Source: an uncultured Oscillospiraceae bacterium (GTDB lineage: Bacteria > Bacillota > Clostridia > Oscillospirales > Oscillospiraceae). From it: 50,833 bases of DNA. The stretch covers positions 1 to 50,833 of the forward strand of contig CANQPU010000035.1 of NCBI GenBank assembly GCA_947625815.1, in the 5' to 3' direction. The position numbers and the translations under genes are program-made. The notes under the pieces are model-generated. The model made no database searches. It was not told the origin of the DNA and worked only from the letters and a program-made list of their open reading frames with translations. This document shows positions 38,238 to 46,948 of this stretch, one piece after another. Each line of letters opens with the position of its first letter. The stretch's first letter is position 1.

Positions 38238-40529
38238 GTGAGAGGCATGGAAAACGTGAGGGCCGGGCTTACCTTCAAGCCCGTGGACAGGGCCAGGGCC
38301 GCGGAGCTGGGCGCCCGGTTCCTGATGGGCGTCCTGTTGGGGCGGGTGCGGATCTTCGGGGGCTTCTCCCCCTTCGGCGCGGCCTTTGTGGGCGCGGCGC
38401 CTCCGGGAGTCCAGGGGATCGCGGCGGTCCTGGGCGTGTGCGCCGGGGCGCTGACCGCCGGGAGCTTCGCCTGGAGCATCAAATACATATCCATCGCCAT
38501 CCTCATCTGGACGTCCGTCCGCTTTTTCGCCAAGGGGTTCCCCTGGTGGTTCCCCATGGCGGACACCTTCGGCGTCACCCTGCTCATCGGCGCGGTCTAC
38601 GCCTGGGACGCCGGCTGGGAGGTCACGGCCACGGCCCTGTGGATCGTGGAGACCTTCATCGCCGCCGGATGCGTCTATTTCTTTGACGCCGCGCTCGCCC
38701 CCTGGTCCCCCGGAGCAGACCGGGACCGCCGGGCCGCCCACGCGGCCAGCCTGACGGTGCTCCTGTGCGCGCTGATGATGGGGCTCTCGTCCGTCGAGCT
38801 CTTCGGCGTCCTGGCGCTGGGCCGCGCGGCGGCCGCGGCGGCGGTGATGCTGGCGGCCTACCGCGGCGGATCGGCCGTGGGCTGTGCCGCCGGGGCGGCT
38901 CTGGGCGCGGCGATGGATCTGGCCCAGGGCGGGATCCCCTTTTTCACGGTGAGCTACGCCCTTTCGGCGCTTCTGGCCGGGGTGTTCTCCAAGTCGAGCC
39001 GCCTGGTGTTCACGCTGGCGTGGATCGCCGCCTCCACTCTCTCCGTCTTCTGGTTCTGGGGGCTGGCGCGGTGGATCCCGGCGCTCTATGAGACGTTTGC
39101 CGCCTCCGTGGTCGTCATGCTCCTCCCGGACAGGCTCGTCACCCGCCTGGGCTTCCTCCTGCCGGCGGACGCCCCGGGCTTCGGGTTCCTGAAGGCCCGG
39201 GAATACGCCCGGGACCGGGTGGAGCTGTGCGCCGGCGCCTTTCGGGGCCTCTACGACGCGGTCCGCGCCGCCGCCGGGAACGAGCGGGACGAGAGCTTCT
39301 CCACGGTCTTTGACCGGGCCTCGGAAGCCGTCTGCCGGGACTGCCCGGACAGCGCCCGCTGCTGGCAGGAGCGGTATGTGGACACGGTGGACGTGATGAA
39401 TCACCTGATCCCGGTGCTGAAAAGCGCCGGCAAGGCGGAGCTGACGGACCTGCCCGACCACTTCACCCGGTCCTGCGGCCGGACCGAAGCGCTTCTGGCC
39501 GCCGTCAACGCCGAGTCAAAGGCCTACCTCACACGCCTTCAGTACCGCGCCCGCCTCCGGGAGAACCGGGGCGCCGCCTTTGAACAGTATAACGACGTGG
39601 CCCGCATCCTCGAGTCCCTGGCCGGGGAGCTGGGCGGGGAGATCACGGTGGAGACGGGCCTGGAGCGCAAGCTCCGGAAATACCTGCGCGGGCAGGCCAT
39701 AGACGCCTCCGCGGCGGTCTTTCGCCTGCGGGGCGGCCGTTTGCGCGCCGAGGTGCGCTCCGGCGACCTGCCCCTTTTGAAGCGGGACGAGGCGTGGCTC
39801 GAAAAGCTCAGCGCCGTTCTGGGCGTGCGTCTTTGCGCCGCCGAGGGGGCCGCCGACCCCGGCCGGCTCGTCCTGCTGGAGGCGGAGCCTCTGGCCGTCC
39901 GGGTGGGCGCCGCCGCCTCCAAAAAAGACGGGGAGGCCGTCTCCGGCGACAGGAGTGTCTTCTTCCGCACCGACGAAGGCGTCCTCTATGTCCTGCTCTC
40001 CGACGGCATGGGCTCCGGCCCCGAGGCCGCGAAGATCTCCTCCTGCGCCGTCTCCGTCCTGGAGCGCTTCCTGAAGGCGGGCATCGCCCCGGAGCTGGCC
40101 CTGGGCATCCTCTCCGACCTCATGCTCCTCAAATCCGAGGAGGGCCTTGAGAGCGCCACCGTGGACCTGCTCTCCTTCCACATGTTCACCGGCCAGGCCG
40201 TCCTCTATAAGATCGGCGCGGCCCCCTCCTACCTGGTGAAGGGCCCCTCCGTCCGGCGCGTCAGCGGCGCGCCCCTCCCGGCGGGCTTTGCCTCCGGGAA
40301 GCGCCGGCACGGCGCCCGCGTCTCCCTCTCCCCCGGCACGCTCCTGGTCATGGCCTCCGACGGCCTGGTGACAGGCCGGGACGACGGCTGGCTGCGCGCG
40401 GAGCTAACGAACCGCGGCAGCCTGGACGAGCAGGAGCTCGCCCGGCGGCTCCTCAACGAGGCCTCCCGCCACGGCGCCGGCGGGGATGACGCCACCGTTA
40501 TCTGCGTCACAAGCGAGAACAGAGAATAG
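38238..40529 (+). CDS. spoIIE: Stage II sporulation protein E (SpoIIE)
   Basis: This 763-residue membrane phosphatase dephosphorylates SpoIIAA, thereby freeing SigF in the forespore. Residues about 30-300 hold around ten membrane helices (SLTVLLCALMMGLSSVELFG region). A central regulatory region includes a CRDCPDSARCW segment. The PP2C domain covers about 560-763, with metal-binding aspartates in LLSDGMGSGPEAA and GGDDATVICV. GTG 38238 lies eight bases after AGGGG; ATG 38247 is the alternative. Somewhat shorter than the B. subtilis protein but with all parts. Confidence 0.95.
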   Translation: MRGMENVRAGLTFKPVDRARAAELGARFLMGVLLGRVRIFGGFSPFGAAFVGAAPPGVQGIAAVLGVCAGALTAGSFAWSIKYISIAILIWTSVRFFAKGFPWWFPMADTFGVTLLIGAVYAWDAGWEVTATALWIVETFIAAGCVYFFDAALAPWSPGADRDRRAAHAASLTVLLCALMMGLSSVELFGVLALGRAAAAAAVMLAAYRGGSAVGCAAGAALGAAMDLAQGGIPFFTVSYALSALLAGVFSKSSRLVFTLAWIAASTLSVFWFWGLARWIPALYETFAASVVVMLLPDRLVTRLGFLLPADAPGFGFLKAREYARDRVELCAGAFRGLYDAVRAAAGNERDESFSTVFDRASEAVCRDCPDSARCWQERYVDTVDVMNHLIPVLKSAGKAELTDLPDHFTRSCGRTEALLAAVNAESKAYLTRLQYRARLRENRGAAFEQYNDVARILESLAGELGGEITVETGLERKLRKYLRGQAIDASAAVFRLRGGRLRAEVRSGDLPLLKRDEAWLEKLSAVLGVRLCAAEGAADPGRLVLLEAEPLAVRVGAAASKKDGEAVSGDRSVFFRTDEGVLYVLLSDGMGSGPEAAKISSCAVSVLERFLKAGIAPELALGILSDLMLLKSEEGLESATVDLLSFHMFTGQAVLYKIGAAPSYLVKGPSVRRVSGAPLPAGFASGKRRHGARVSLSPGTLLVMASDGLVTGRDDGWLRAELTNRGSLDEQELARRLLNEASRHGAGGDDATVICVTSENRE

Positions 40530-40580
40530 GACATGTATATATTTTCCATCCCCGGGGCAGACTTATTCCGAGGTGATCTG

Positions 40581-40850
40581 ATGGTCAAGGGCATATCCCG
40601 CCGGGTCGTGATGGTAAAATCCCCGGATCCGGAGATTTTTGACGAGGCGATCTTCATCGTCCGGGACGGCGCCTTTCATCGCTCCGGCGTCACCGGCGAG
40701 GAGCTTCTGAGCGAGGCGCTGAGCGTGGCGGAGACATATGTCCGCGGCGCCGGGGGATCCAAAAAGCGTCTCTCCCTGCCCCCCTGGAGCTGGGCTCTCC
40801 TGGGCGGAGCTGCGGTGGGGATCGCGTGGCTCCTCTCGGTGATCCTTTAG
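40581..40850 (+). CDS. Small membrane-anchored protein next to spoIIE
   Basis: An 89-residue protein. The soluble N-terminal part (MVKGISRRVVMVKSPDPEIF, DEAIFIVRDGAFHRSGVT) is followed by one C-terminal membrane helix (WSWALLGGAAVGIAWLLSVI). GAGGTGAT precedes ATG 40581, 51 bases after the spoIIE stop, so it may be co-transcribed and used in sporulation. I do not recognise a characterised family; similar small proteins seem common in related Clostridia. Confidence 0.7.
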   Translation: MVKGISRRVVMVKSPDPEIFDEAIFIVRDGAFHRSGVTGEELLSEALSVAETYVRGAGGSKKRLSLPPWSWALLGGAAVGIAWLLSVIL

Positions 40851-40896
40851 GCAGGCACAACATTTTGTACAAATCGCCGAATCAGCCCACACCCCC

Positions 40897-40925
40897 TTGT
40901 CTTTTCCCCGGACAGATGGTAAAAT
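40897..40925 (+). promoter_or_regulatory. Promoter of the 2-epimerase gene
   Basis: TTGTCT at 40897-40902, 17-base spacer, TAAAAT at 40920-40925. Confidence 0.7.
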
Positions 40926-40960
40926 GGAGCTGACCTCAAATCCGTTTTTGGAGTGAGCTT

Positions 40961-42067
40961 ATGAAAAAGATCATGCTGGTCTTCGGCACCCGGCCGGAGG
41001 CCATAAAGATGTGCCCGCTGGTCAACGAGCTGAAGGCCCGCCGGGGGGTGGAGACGCTGGTGTGCGTCACCGGCCAGCACCGTGAGATGCTCCGGCAGGT
41101 GCTGGACGCCTTTGGGGTGGAGCCGGACTACGATCTGGAGGTCATGAGCCCCGGACAGACCCTTTTTGATCTGACCGGCCGGGTGCTGGAGGGGATGAGG
41201 CGGGTGCTGGAGACGGCGCAGCCCGACGTGGTCCTGGTCCACGGGGACACCACCACCACCTTCGCCTCGGCCCTCGCCTGCTTCTATCTGGGCGTCCCGG
41301 TGGGCCACGTGGAGGCGGGACTGCGTACATACAATGTGAAGGCCCCCTACCCCGAGGAGTTCAACCGTCAGGCCGTCAGCTCCATCGCGGAATACAACTT
41401 TGCCCCCACGGCCCTGGCCAGGGACAACCTCCTGCGGGAGGGCAAGCTCCCCCAGTCCATCTATGTCACCGGCAACACCGCCATCGACGCTCTCGGCACC
41501 ACGGTCGTCAGCGACTTTGACCACCCCGAGCTCCGCTGGGCCCAGGGCTCCCGGCTCGTGATCCTCACCGCCCACCGGCGGGAAAACTGGGGCGAGCCCC
41601 TGCACCACATCTTCCGCGCCGTGCGCCGGGTGGTGGAGGAGTTCCCGGATGTGAAGGTCCTCTATCCCATCCACCTGAATCCCCTGGTCCGTCAGGCGGC
41701 GGAGGAGGAGCTCTCCGGCTGTGAGCGCGTCCGGCTCATAGAGCCGCTGGACGTCATGGCCTTCCACAACTTCCTGGCCCGCTCCTATATGATCCTCACC
41801 GACTCCGGCGGCATCCAGGAGGAGGCGCCCAGTCTTGGAAAGCCCGTTCTTGTCCTCCGGGACGTGACCGAGCGCCCCGAGGGCGTCAAGGCCGGGACCC
41901 TCCGGGTCATCGGCACCCGGGAGGAGGTCATCTACGCCGAGTTCAAGGCGCTCCTCACCGACGAGGAGCGCTACAATCAGATGTCCCGCGCCCAGAACCC
42001 CTACGGCGACGGCCTGGCCTCCCAGCGCATCGCGGATATCCTGACGAAGGGCCGGACGAGCCTCTGA
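40961..42067 (+). CDS. wecB: UDP-N-acetylglucosamine 2-epimerase (non-hydrolysing)
   Basis: Converts UDP-GlcNAc to UDP-ManNAc, a precursor for teichoic-acid linkage units and other envelope glycans. Its 368 residues and motifs match WecB/MnaA: FGTRPEAIKMCPLV at the start, VCVTGQHREML, VHGDTTTTFASALACFY, HVEAGLRTYN, YPEEFNRQ, LTAHRRENWG and LTDSGGIQEEAPSLGKPVL. GGAG precedes ATG 40961. It converges on a tagO/wecA-like gene, so both steps of the linkage-unit pathway are neighbours. Confidence 0.96.
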   Translation: MKKIMLVFGTRPEAIKMCPLVNELKARRGVETLVCVTGQHREMLRQVLDAFGVEPDYDLEVMSPGQTLFDLTGRVLEGMRRVLETAQPDVVLVHGDTTTTFASALACFYLGVPVGHVEAGLRTYNVKAPYPEEFNRQAVSSIAEYNFAPTALARDNLLREGKLPQSIYVTGNTAIDALGTTVVSDFDHPELRWAQGSRLVILTAHRRENWGEPLHHIFRAVRRVVEEFPDVKVLYPIHLNPLVRQAAEEELSGCERVRLIEPLDVMAFHNFLARSYMILTDSGGIQEEAPSLGKPVLVLRDVTERPEGVKAGTLRVIGTREEVIYAEFKALLTDEERYNQMSRAQNPYGDGLASQRIADILTKGRTSL

Positions 42068-42080
42068 TACTAATCTCCTT

Positions 42081-42271
42081 AAAAAACGATTTTATATTTT
42101 TTGCAGGGACATGCGCCTTGCAAAAAATCCCTTTTGTTTTGCAAGCGTGCGCCCTTTGGGGTGTGCGCGCAGCAAAACAGCAGGGGGAACGGGCCAACAT
42201 TCCAATTTTGGCCCATTCCCCCGCACGTTCCCTTTGTCGGAAAAAGGCCAAAGGCCTTTTTCGACAGTCTC
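42081..42271. repeat. Structured intergenic repeat, copy A
   Basis: Copy of a repeat also found at 46979-47272 and, in part, at 45926-46005. It begins AAAAAACGAT and ends TTTTTCGACAGTCTC. Three hairpins: ATTTTTTGCA/TGCAAAAAAT, a long GGGGGAA-CGGGCCAA stem with two mismatches, and GAAAAAGGCC/GGCCTTTTTC. It lies between the convergent 2-epimerase and glycosyltransferase genes. Confidence 0.85.
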
Positions 42272-42274
42272 ATC

Positions 42275-42306
42275 AAAAGCGGCAAAGCCGAGGCTTTGCC
42301 GCTTTT
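42275..42306. terminator. Bidirectional terminator
   Basis: 13-bp perfect stem AAAAGCGGCAAAG/CTTTGCCGCTTTT with a CCGAGG loop between the convergent 2-epimerase and glycosyltransferase genes. Confidence 0.8.
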
Positions 42307-42327
42307 GCCGTATGACTGCCGGGGGGC

Positions 42328-43434
42328 TCATTCCTCCCCGGTTTTTTTGTGCTCTTCCTCTTCCTTCTTCTGCTCCTCCAGCTTGGCCACGTGGTCGTCA
42401 TGGCTTTTCAGGAGCACGATGCCGATGATGATGGCCACGCAGAAGGCGATCACGAACATCAGCGCCTTCATCTCTCCGGTGGTGGCGATCAGCACCGCCG
42501 AGAGGCCCAGGACGGCGGAGATGGCGTACAGCACCGCCACGGCCTGCTTCTGGGAAAGGCCCATGTCGATGAGCCGGTGATGGAAGTGTCCCCGGTCGGG
42601 GCTCATGGGGTTCTGCCCCTTGAGGAGCCTGCGGATGATGGCAAAGCAGGTGTCGAAAATGGGCAGCGCCAGCGCCAGGACAGGCACCGTAAAGGAGATG
42701 ATGGCGTAAAACTTCAAAAGCCCGATGACCGACACGGTGGACAGCACATAGCCCAGCAGGAGCGCCCCCGTGTCGCCCATGAAGATCTTGGCGGGATTGA
42801 GGTTGTAGGGGATGAATCCCAGGCACGCCCCCAGCACGGCGGCCAGCAGCACGGCGGTATTCACCTGCCTCAGCACCAGGGAGATGACCAGGATGGACAG
42901 GGAGGATATGGCCGAGACGCCGCAGGCCAGCCCGTCCAGCCCGTCGATGAGGTTGATGGAATTCGTGATGCCCACGATCCAGAAGATGGTGACCGGTATG
43001 CTCCACGCCCCGAAGCTGATGGTGGCCGTATCGCTCCAGAAGGCCGGGTTGGCGATGAATTCGATCCTCACCCCGAAGGCCACGGCCACGCCAGCCGCGG
43101 CGATCTGCACCGCGAATTTCAAAAGGGCCGGCAGGGGCACGATGTCGTCAATGGCCCCCACGGTGACGATGATGACGGAGCCCAGCAGGATGCCCTGCAC
43201 CTGCCTGTCCAGATCCGCGAACAGCACCACCGCCACCAGGAAGCCCAGGAAAATGGCCAGTCCGCCCTGGCGGGGGATGGGGTGGTCGTGCATACGCCGG
43301 TTGTCCTTCGGCACATCCACCGCGCCCACCTTCACCGCGAAGGAGCGCACCAGCGGCGTCATCACAAAGCAGACCGCCACGGAAAGGAGGAGCGCCGCGC
43401 CTATTCTGATCAGATCATTTATCTGTATATCCAT
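42328..43434 (-). CDS. Undecaprenyl-phosphate GlcNAc-1-phosphate transferase (TagO/WecA-like)
   Basis: This 368-residue polytopic enzyme attaches a sugar-1-phosphate to the lipid carrier undecaprenyl phosphate, the first step of teichoic acid or polysaccharide synthesis. About ten helices. Signature motifs: VGAIDDIVPLPALLKF, NSINLIDGLDGLACG with catalytic Asp, AKIFMGDTGALLLGY and RGHFHHRLIDMGLS. The C-terminal tail is a charged cytoplasmic run of Lys and Glu. The start is 12 bases after the trpS stop with only a weak ribosome-binding site, suggesting translation coupled to trpS. Confidence 0.92.
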   Translation of the reverse strand: MDIQINDLIRIGAALLLSVAVCFVMTPLVRSFAVKVGAVDVPKDNRRMHDHPIPRQGGLAIFLGFLVAVVLFADLDRQVQGILLGSVIIVTVGAIDDIVPLPALLKFAVQIAAAGVAVAFGVRIEFIANPAFWSDTATISFGAWSIPVTIFWIVGITNSINLIDGLDGLACGVSAISSLSILVISLVLRQVNTAVLLAAVLGACLGFIPYNLNPAKIFMGDTGALLLGYVLSTVSVIGLLKFYAIISFTVPVLALALPIFDTCFAIIRRLLKGQNPMSPDRGHFHHRLIDMGLSQKQAVAVLYAISAVLGLSAVLIATTGEMKALMFVIAFCVAIIIGIVLLKSHDDHVAKLEEQKKEEEEHKKTGEE

Positions 43435-43446
43435 GTTCTTGCCCTG

Positions 43447-44460
43447 TCACTTCTGAATGAAGCCGATCTTCCGGTAAACTTTCCTCAGTGTCTTTTCGGC
43501 CACATAGGAGGCCCTCTCCGCGCCGGCGCGGTAGACGCTCTCCAGATAGGCCCTGTCCTTCAGCAGGCGCTCGGTCTCCTCCCGGATGGGCCGGAGGGCC
43601 TCGATGACCGCCTCGCCCACGGCGGGCTTGAAGGCGCCGTAGCCCTGGCCGGCAAACTCCCGCTCCACGTCCTCGAAGGTCTTGCCGGCGGCGGCGGCGT
43701 AGATCTGGATCAGATTGGCCACGCCGGGCTTGCGCTCCGGGTCATAGCGGACGCAGTTTTCCGTGTCGCTGTCGGTCACCGCCCGCTTGAACTTCCGGGC
43801 GATGTCCTCCGGCTTATCCAGCAGGAACACGCACCCGTCGGGCTGGGACTTGGACATCTTGCTCTCCGGGGCGTTCAGGGACATGATGCGTGCGCCCACC
43901 TTCTGGATGTAAGGCTCCGGCATCTTGAAAACGTCGCCGTAGATGCCGTTGAAGCGCTGGACAATGTTCCGGCAAAGCTCCACGTGCTGGCGCTGGTCCT
44001 CCCCCACGGGCACGTAATCCGGCTGGTAGAGCAGGATGTCCGCCGCCATGAGGCAGGGGTAGGTAAAAAGCCCGCCGTTGATGTTGTCGGCGTTCTTCTG
44101 GGACTTGTCCTTGAACTGGGTCATGCGGGAGAGCTCCCCGAACATGGCGTAGCAGTTGAGGACCCATCCCAGCTCCGCGTGCTGGTGGACGTGGGACTGG
44201 ATGAACAGCGTGCACTTCTCCGGGTCCAGGCCGCAGGCGATGTAGTTTGCCAAAAGCGTCAGCGTCTGTTTCCTGAGGGCCGCCGGGTCCTGCCTCACGG
44301 TGATGGTGTGCAGGTCCGCCAGAAAGAAGTAGCAGTCGTAGTCCTCGATCATCCTCGGCCAGTGCCGGAGCGGGCCCAGATAATTGCCCAGATGCAGCGC
44401 GCCGCTGGGCTGGATGCCGGAGAGCATCACTTTTTTCGGTGTGATTTCAGCGTTTTCCAT
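43447..44460 (-). CDS. trpS: Tryptophanyl-tRNA synthetase
   Basis: Charges tRNA-Trp with tryptophan. It has 337 residues, the usual bacterial length. Class I signatures: HIGH-type PSGALHLGNYLGPLRHW near residue 20 and KMSKS in ESKMSKSQPDG near 200. Also visible are FLADLHTITVR and ADILLYQPDYVPVGEDQRQH. ATG 44460 has GAGGAAAAG upstream; the frame extends further upstream only because it overlaps the aminotransferase gene. Second gene of the unit aminotransferase-trpS-glycosyltransferase. No T-box is visible before it. Confidence 0.97.
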   Translation of the reverse strand: MENAEITPKKVMLSGIQPSGALHLGNYLGPLRHWPRMIEDYDCYFFLADLHTITVRQDPAALRKQTLTLLANYIACGLDPEKCTLFIQSHVHQHAELGWVLNCYAMFGELSRMTQFKDKSQKNADNINGGLFTYPCLMAADILLYQPDYVPVGEDQRQHVELCRNIVQRFNGIYGDVFKMPEPYIQKVGARIMSLNAPESKMSKSQPDGCVFLLDKPEDIARKFKRAVTDSDTENCVRYDPERKPGVANLIQIYAAAAGKTFEDVEREFAGQGYGAFKPAVGEAVIEALRPIREETERLLKDRAYLESVYRAGAERASYVAEKTLRKVYRKIGFIQK

Positions 44461-44479
44461 TTCTTTTCCTCGAAAAACT

Positions 44480-45673
44480 TTATTTTGAAAGCCCGTACTC
44501 CTCCGCCAGCGCGCGGAAGGCGGGGAGGGAGCGGATGATCCTGTCATAGCTCACGCAGTAGGCGATGCGCACATATCCGGGGCAGGCGAAGCTAGTCCCC
44601 GGCACCACCAGGATGTTGTGCTTTTTGGCGCGGTCGGAAAATTCCCTGTCGTCCCCCGGCGTCTTCATCCACAGATAGAAGGCCCCGTCCGGGTAGACGC
44701 AGGTAAAGCCGGCCTCGGTCAGGCCCTGGTAGAGGGCCCTTCTGTTCCGGTCGTAGGCCGCGAGGTCAGTGCTCTCCTCCAGGCACTCCGCCGCCACCCG
44801 CTGCATAAGACTGGGGGCGTTGACAAAGCCCAGGATCCGGTTGGCGATGACCGCCGCGTCAAACAAAAGCCGCGCGTCGTCGCACTCGTCCGGGATGACC
44901 ACATACCCGATGCGCTCCCCGGGCAGGGACAGGGACTTGGACCAGGAGTAGCCCACCAGGGTGTTGCGGTAGTATTTCGTCAGATACGGCACCTCCCGCC
45001 CGTCGTAAGCCAGCTCCCGGTACGGCTCGTCGGAGATGAGGTAGACGGAGGTCCCCAGCTCCCTCTCCCTCTCCTCCAGCACCGCCGCTATGGCTCTGAC
45101 GGTCTCCTCGGTATAGATGACGCCGGTGGGGTTGTTGGGGTTGTTGAGGATGAGGGCCTTGGTCTTCGGCGTGATCGCCGCCCTGAGGGCCCGGGGATCC
45201 GGCTGGAAATTGCCCTCGATATTGGCGGGAATGGCCTTTAAGACGCCGTCGAAGTTGGAGACGTAATTCCCGTACTCCAGAAAATACGGGGCGAACACCA
45301 GGACCTCGTCGCCGGGATCCAGCAGGGCCTTCAGAAGGATATTGAGCCCTCCGGCGGCCCCTACGGTCATGATAATGTTGTTCTCATGAAAGGCCGTGCC
45401 GAAGCGGCGGTTCAGGGACGCGGCCACCCTCGCCCGCACCTCCGGGTAGCCGGCGTTGGGCATGTACCCGTGGAGCTCCATGGGGTCGGTCCCGGAGGCG
45501 GCGCGCAGGATCTCCTCCCGCACCTTCTCCGGCGCCGGGATGTTGGGATTCCCCAGGGAGAAGTCATAGACGTTCTCCGGCCCGTATTTTTCCGCCATCC
45601 GCGCCCCTTCCTCAAACATGGCCCGGATCGCGCTGCCGCTCTTGGTCATACTGAGCATCTTGGAGGAGATCAT
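44480..45673 (-). CDS. PLP-dependent aminotransferase (class I/II, aspartate-aminotransferase-like)
   Basis: This 397-residue fold-type I enzyme transfers amino groups between an amino acid and a 2-oxo acid; the exact substrates cannot be read from sequence. Visible: FSLGNPNIPAPEKV, the AGGLN-type loop VGAAGGLNILLKALLDPGDE, LILNNPNNPTGVIY, the Schiff-base lysine in SWSKSLSLPGERIGY and the substrate arginine in CPGYVRIAYCVS. ATG 45673 lies after GGGGGGCGGGAGA. Its leader (45680-45870) contains duplicated hairpin segments. First gene of the operon with trpS. Confidence 0.92.
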   Translation of the reverse strand: MISSKMLSMTKSGSAIRAMFEEGARMAEKYGPENVYDFSLGNPNIPAPEKVREEILRAASGTDPMELHGYMPNAGYPEVRARVAASLNRRFGTAFHENNIIMTVGAAGGLNILLKALLDPGDEVLVFAPYFLEYGNYVSNFDGVLKAIPANIEGNFQPDPRALRAAITPKTKALILNNPNNPTGVIYTEETVRAIAAVLEERERELGTSVYLISDEPYRELAYDGREVPYLTKYYRNTLVGYSWSKSLSLPGERIGYVVIPDECDDARLLFDAAVIANRILGFVNAPSLMQRVAAECLEESTDLAAYDRNRRALYQGLTEAGFTCVYPDGAFYLWMKTPGDDREFSDRAKKHNILVVPGTSFACPGYVRIAYCVSYDRIIRSLPAFRALAEEYGLSK

Positions 45674-45696
45674 TCTCCCGCCCCCCGTTTTTATAA

Positions 45697-45848
45697 CTTG
45701 AAATCAAATAAAATATCTTCATTCGCAGATGTTATACCACAAAATCTCTGATTTTGTGGTATATTCGCCATGTTTTTCGGTTCCCGGCGCAGCCGGGGAG
45801 AAAAACGGCTTGAAATCAAATATCTGCATTCGCAGATATTTTACCACA
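45697..45848. repeat. Duplicated leader segment of the aminotransferase operon
   Basis: Two imperfect direct copies, 45697-45741 and 45809-45848, share CTTGAAATCAAAT and ATTCGCAGAT; copy 2 forms a perfect hairpin ATATCTGC-ATTC-GCAGATAT. Between them lies a 13-bp perfect stem 45734-45746/45750-45762 (ATACCACAAAATC/GATTTTGTGGTAT). No gene is seen in this stretch. The rest, to 45925, holds the promoter below and a hairpin CCGCCTCCC/GGGAGGCGG at 45900-45921. Confidence 0.75.
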
Positions 45849-45866
45849 TTCCCCCGCCTTTTTCAA
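45838..45866 (-). promoter_or_regulatory. Promoter of the aminotransferase-trpS operon
   Basis: Leftward TTGAAA (45866-45861), 17 bases, TAAAAT (45843-45838). The -10 lies inside copy 2 of the duplicated segment; copy 1 has TATAAC at the same place but no -35. Confidence 0.7.
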
Positions 45867-45925
45867 TACCCCACCTCAAAACGCCTCCCCATACGAAGAC
45901 CGCCTCCCCGAAGGGAGGCGGTCCC

Positions 45926-46005
45926 AGCTTGTCAAAAAACTCGAATTCAATATTTTTCCGGCGGCATGTACGTCGGGAAAAATCCCTTCCGGCAGGGGAA
46001 ACGGG
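45926..46005. repeat. Structured intergenic repeat, partial copy C
   Basis: Starts CAGCTTGTCAAAAAAC like copy B. It keeps the first hairpin with changed pairing bases (ATTTTTCC against GGGAAAAAT instead of ATTTTTTGC against GCAAAAAAT) and the loop CATGTACG, then diverges at the end of the SDR gene. Confidence 0.7.
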
Positions 46006-46007
46006 GA

Positions 46008-46808
46008 TCACTCGTTGCCGGGCTGCTTGCCGATGTAGGCCAGGATCCCGCCGTCCACATAGAGGATGTGGCCGTTGACGAAATCGGAGGCGGGGCTGGC
46101 CAGGAACACCGCCGGGCCAGCCAGATCCTCGGCCTCGCCCCAGCGGTTCGCCGGGGTCTTGGCGCGGATAAAGCTGTCAAAGGGGTGCATGGACCCGTCG
46201 GGCTGGCGCTCACGCAGAGGCGCGGTCTGGGGCGTGGCTATGTAGCCGGGGCCGATGCCGTTGCACTGGATGTTGTACTGGCCGTACTCGGAGGCGATGT
46301 TCTTCGTGAGCATCTTGAGTCCGCCCTTGGCCGCCGCGTAAGCGGAGACGGTCTCGCGGCCCAGCTCGCTCATCATGGAGCAGATGTTGATGATCTTGCC
46401 GCCGCCCTGGGCGATCATGTCGGGGATCACGGCCTTGGCCATGATGAAGGGCCCGTTCAGGTCGATGTCGATGACCTTGCGGAACTGGGCCGCGGTCATG
46501 TCGCACATGGGGATGCGCATGATGATCCCGGCGTTGTTGACCAGGATGTTGATGTGGCCGACCTCCTCGGTGACCTTCTTCACCAGCTCCGCCACGGCGG
46601 CCTCGTCGGTGACGTCAGCCACGTACCCGTGGGCCTTGATGCCCTCCGCCTCATAGGCGGCCAGGCCCTTGTCCACCAGCTCCTGCTTGATGTCGTTGAA
46701 AACGATGGTGGCGCCGGCGGCGGCCATGCCCTTGGCAATGGCAAATCCGATCCCGTAGGACGCGCCTGTGATGAGGGCTACCTTGCCCTTCAAGCTGAAA
46801 TCGACCAT
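46008..46808 (-). CDS. SDR-family dehydrogenase, gluconate 5-dehydrogenase-like
   Basis: A short-chain dehydrogenase of 266 residues. Cofactor motif GASYGIGFAIAKGMAAAG, NNAG motif VNNAGIIMRIP, catalytic Ser in CSMMSE and YxxxK in YAAAKGGLKM. The region GPGYIATPQTAPLRERQPDG resembles gluconate 5-dehydrogenases (2-dehydro-3-deoxygluconate or 5-ketogluconate pathways). The substrate is inferred only. ATG 46808 follows CGGGAGGG. It is transcribed alone from a clear promoter. Confidence 0.88.
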   Translation of the reverse strand: MVDFSLKGKVALITGASYGIGFAIAKGMAAAGATIVFNDIKQELVDKGLAAYEAEGIKAHGYVADVTDEAAVAELVKKVTEEVGHINILVNNAGIIMRIPMCDMTAAQFRKVIDIDLNGPFIMAKAVIPDMIAQGGGKIINICSMMSELGRETVSAYAAAKGGLKMLTKNIASEYGQYNIQCNGIGPGYIATPQTAPLRERQPDGSMHPFDSFIRAKTPANRWGEAEDLAGPAVFLASPASDFVNGHILYVDGGILAYIGKQPGNE

Positions 46809-46870
46809 AATGAACCCTCCCGTTAAAAAATTCGTTAGTTTGCGAGCATACACTCCCGCTTATCAAGCTA

Positions 46871-46898
46871 ATTATAGCACATATGTACAAAAAGTCAA
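46871..46898 (-). promoter_or_regulatory. Promoter of the SDR gene
   Basis: Leftward TTGACT (46898-46893), 16 bases, TATAAT (46876-46871). Confidence 0.82.
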
Positions 46899-46948
46899 AT
46901 GGAAGATGCAAAAATAATCCTGACGGTCCGTATCCTGGCAAAAATGGG

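Noticed and set aside
42349-44538. Very long rightward frame (729 codons) opposite the glycosyltransferase and trpS genes
   Set aside because: Low-complexity His/Gln/Gly-rich translation typical of the antisense of GC-rich genes; both minus-strand genes are unmistakable.
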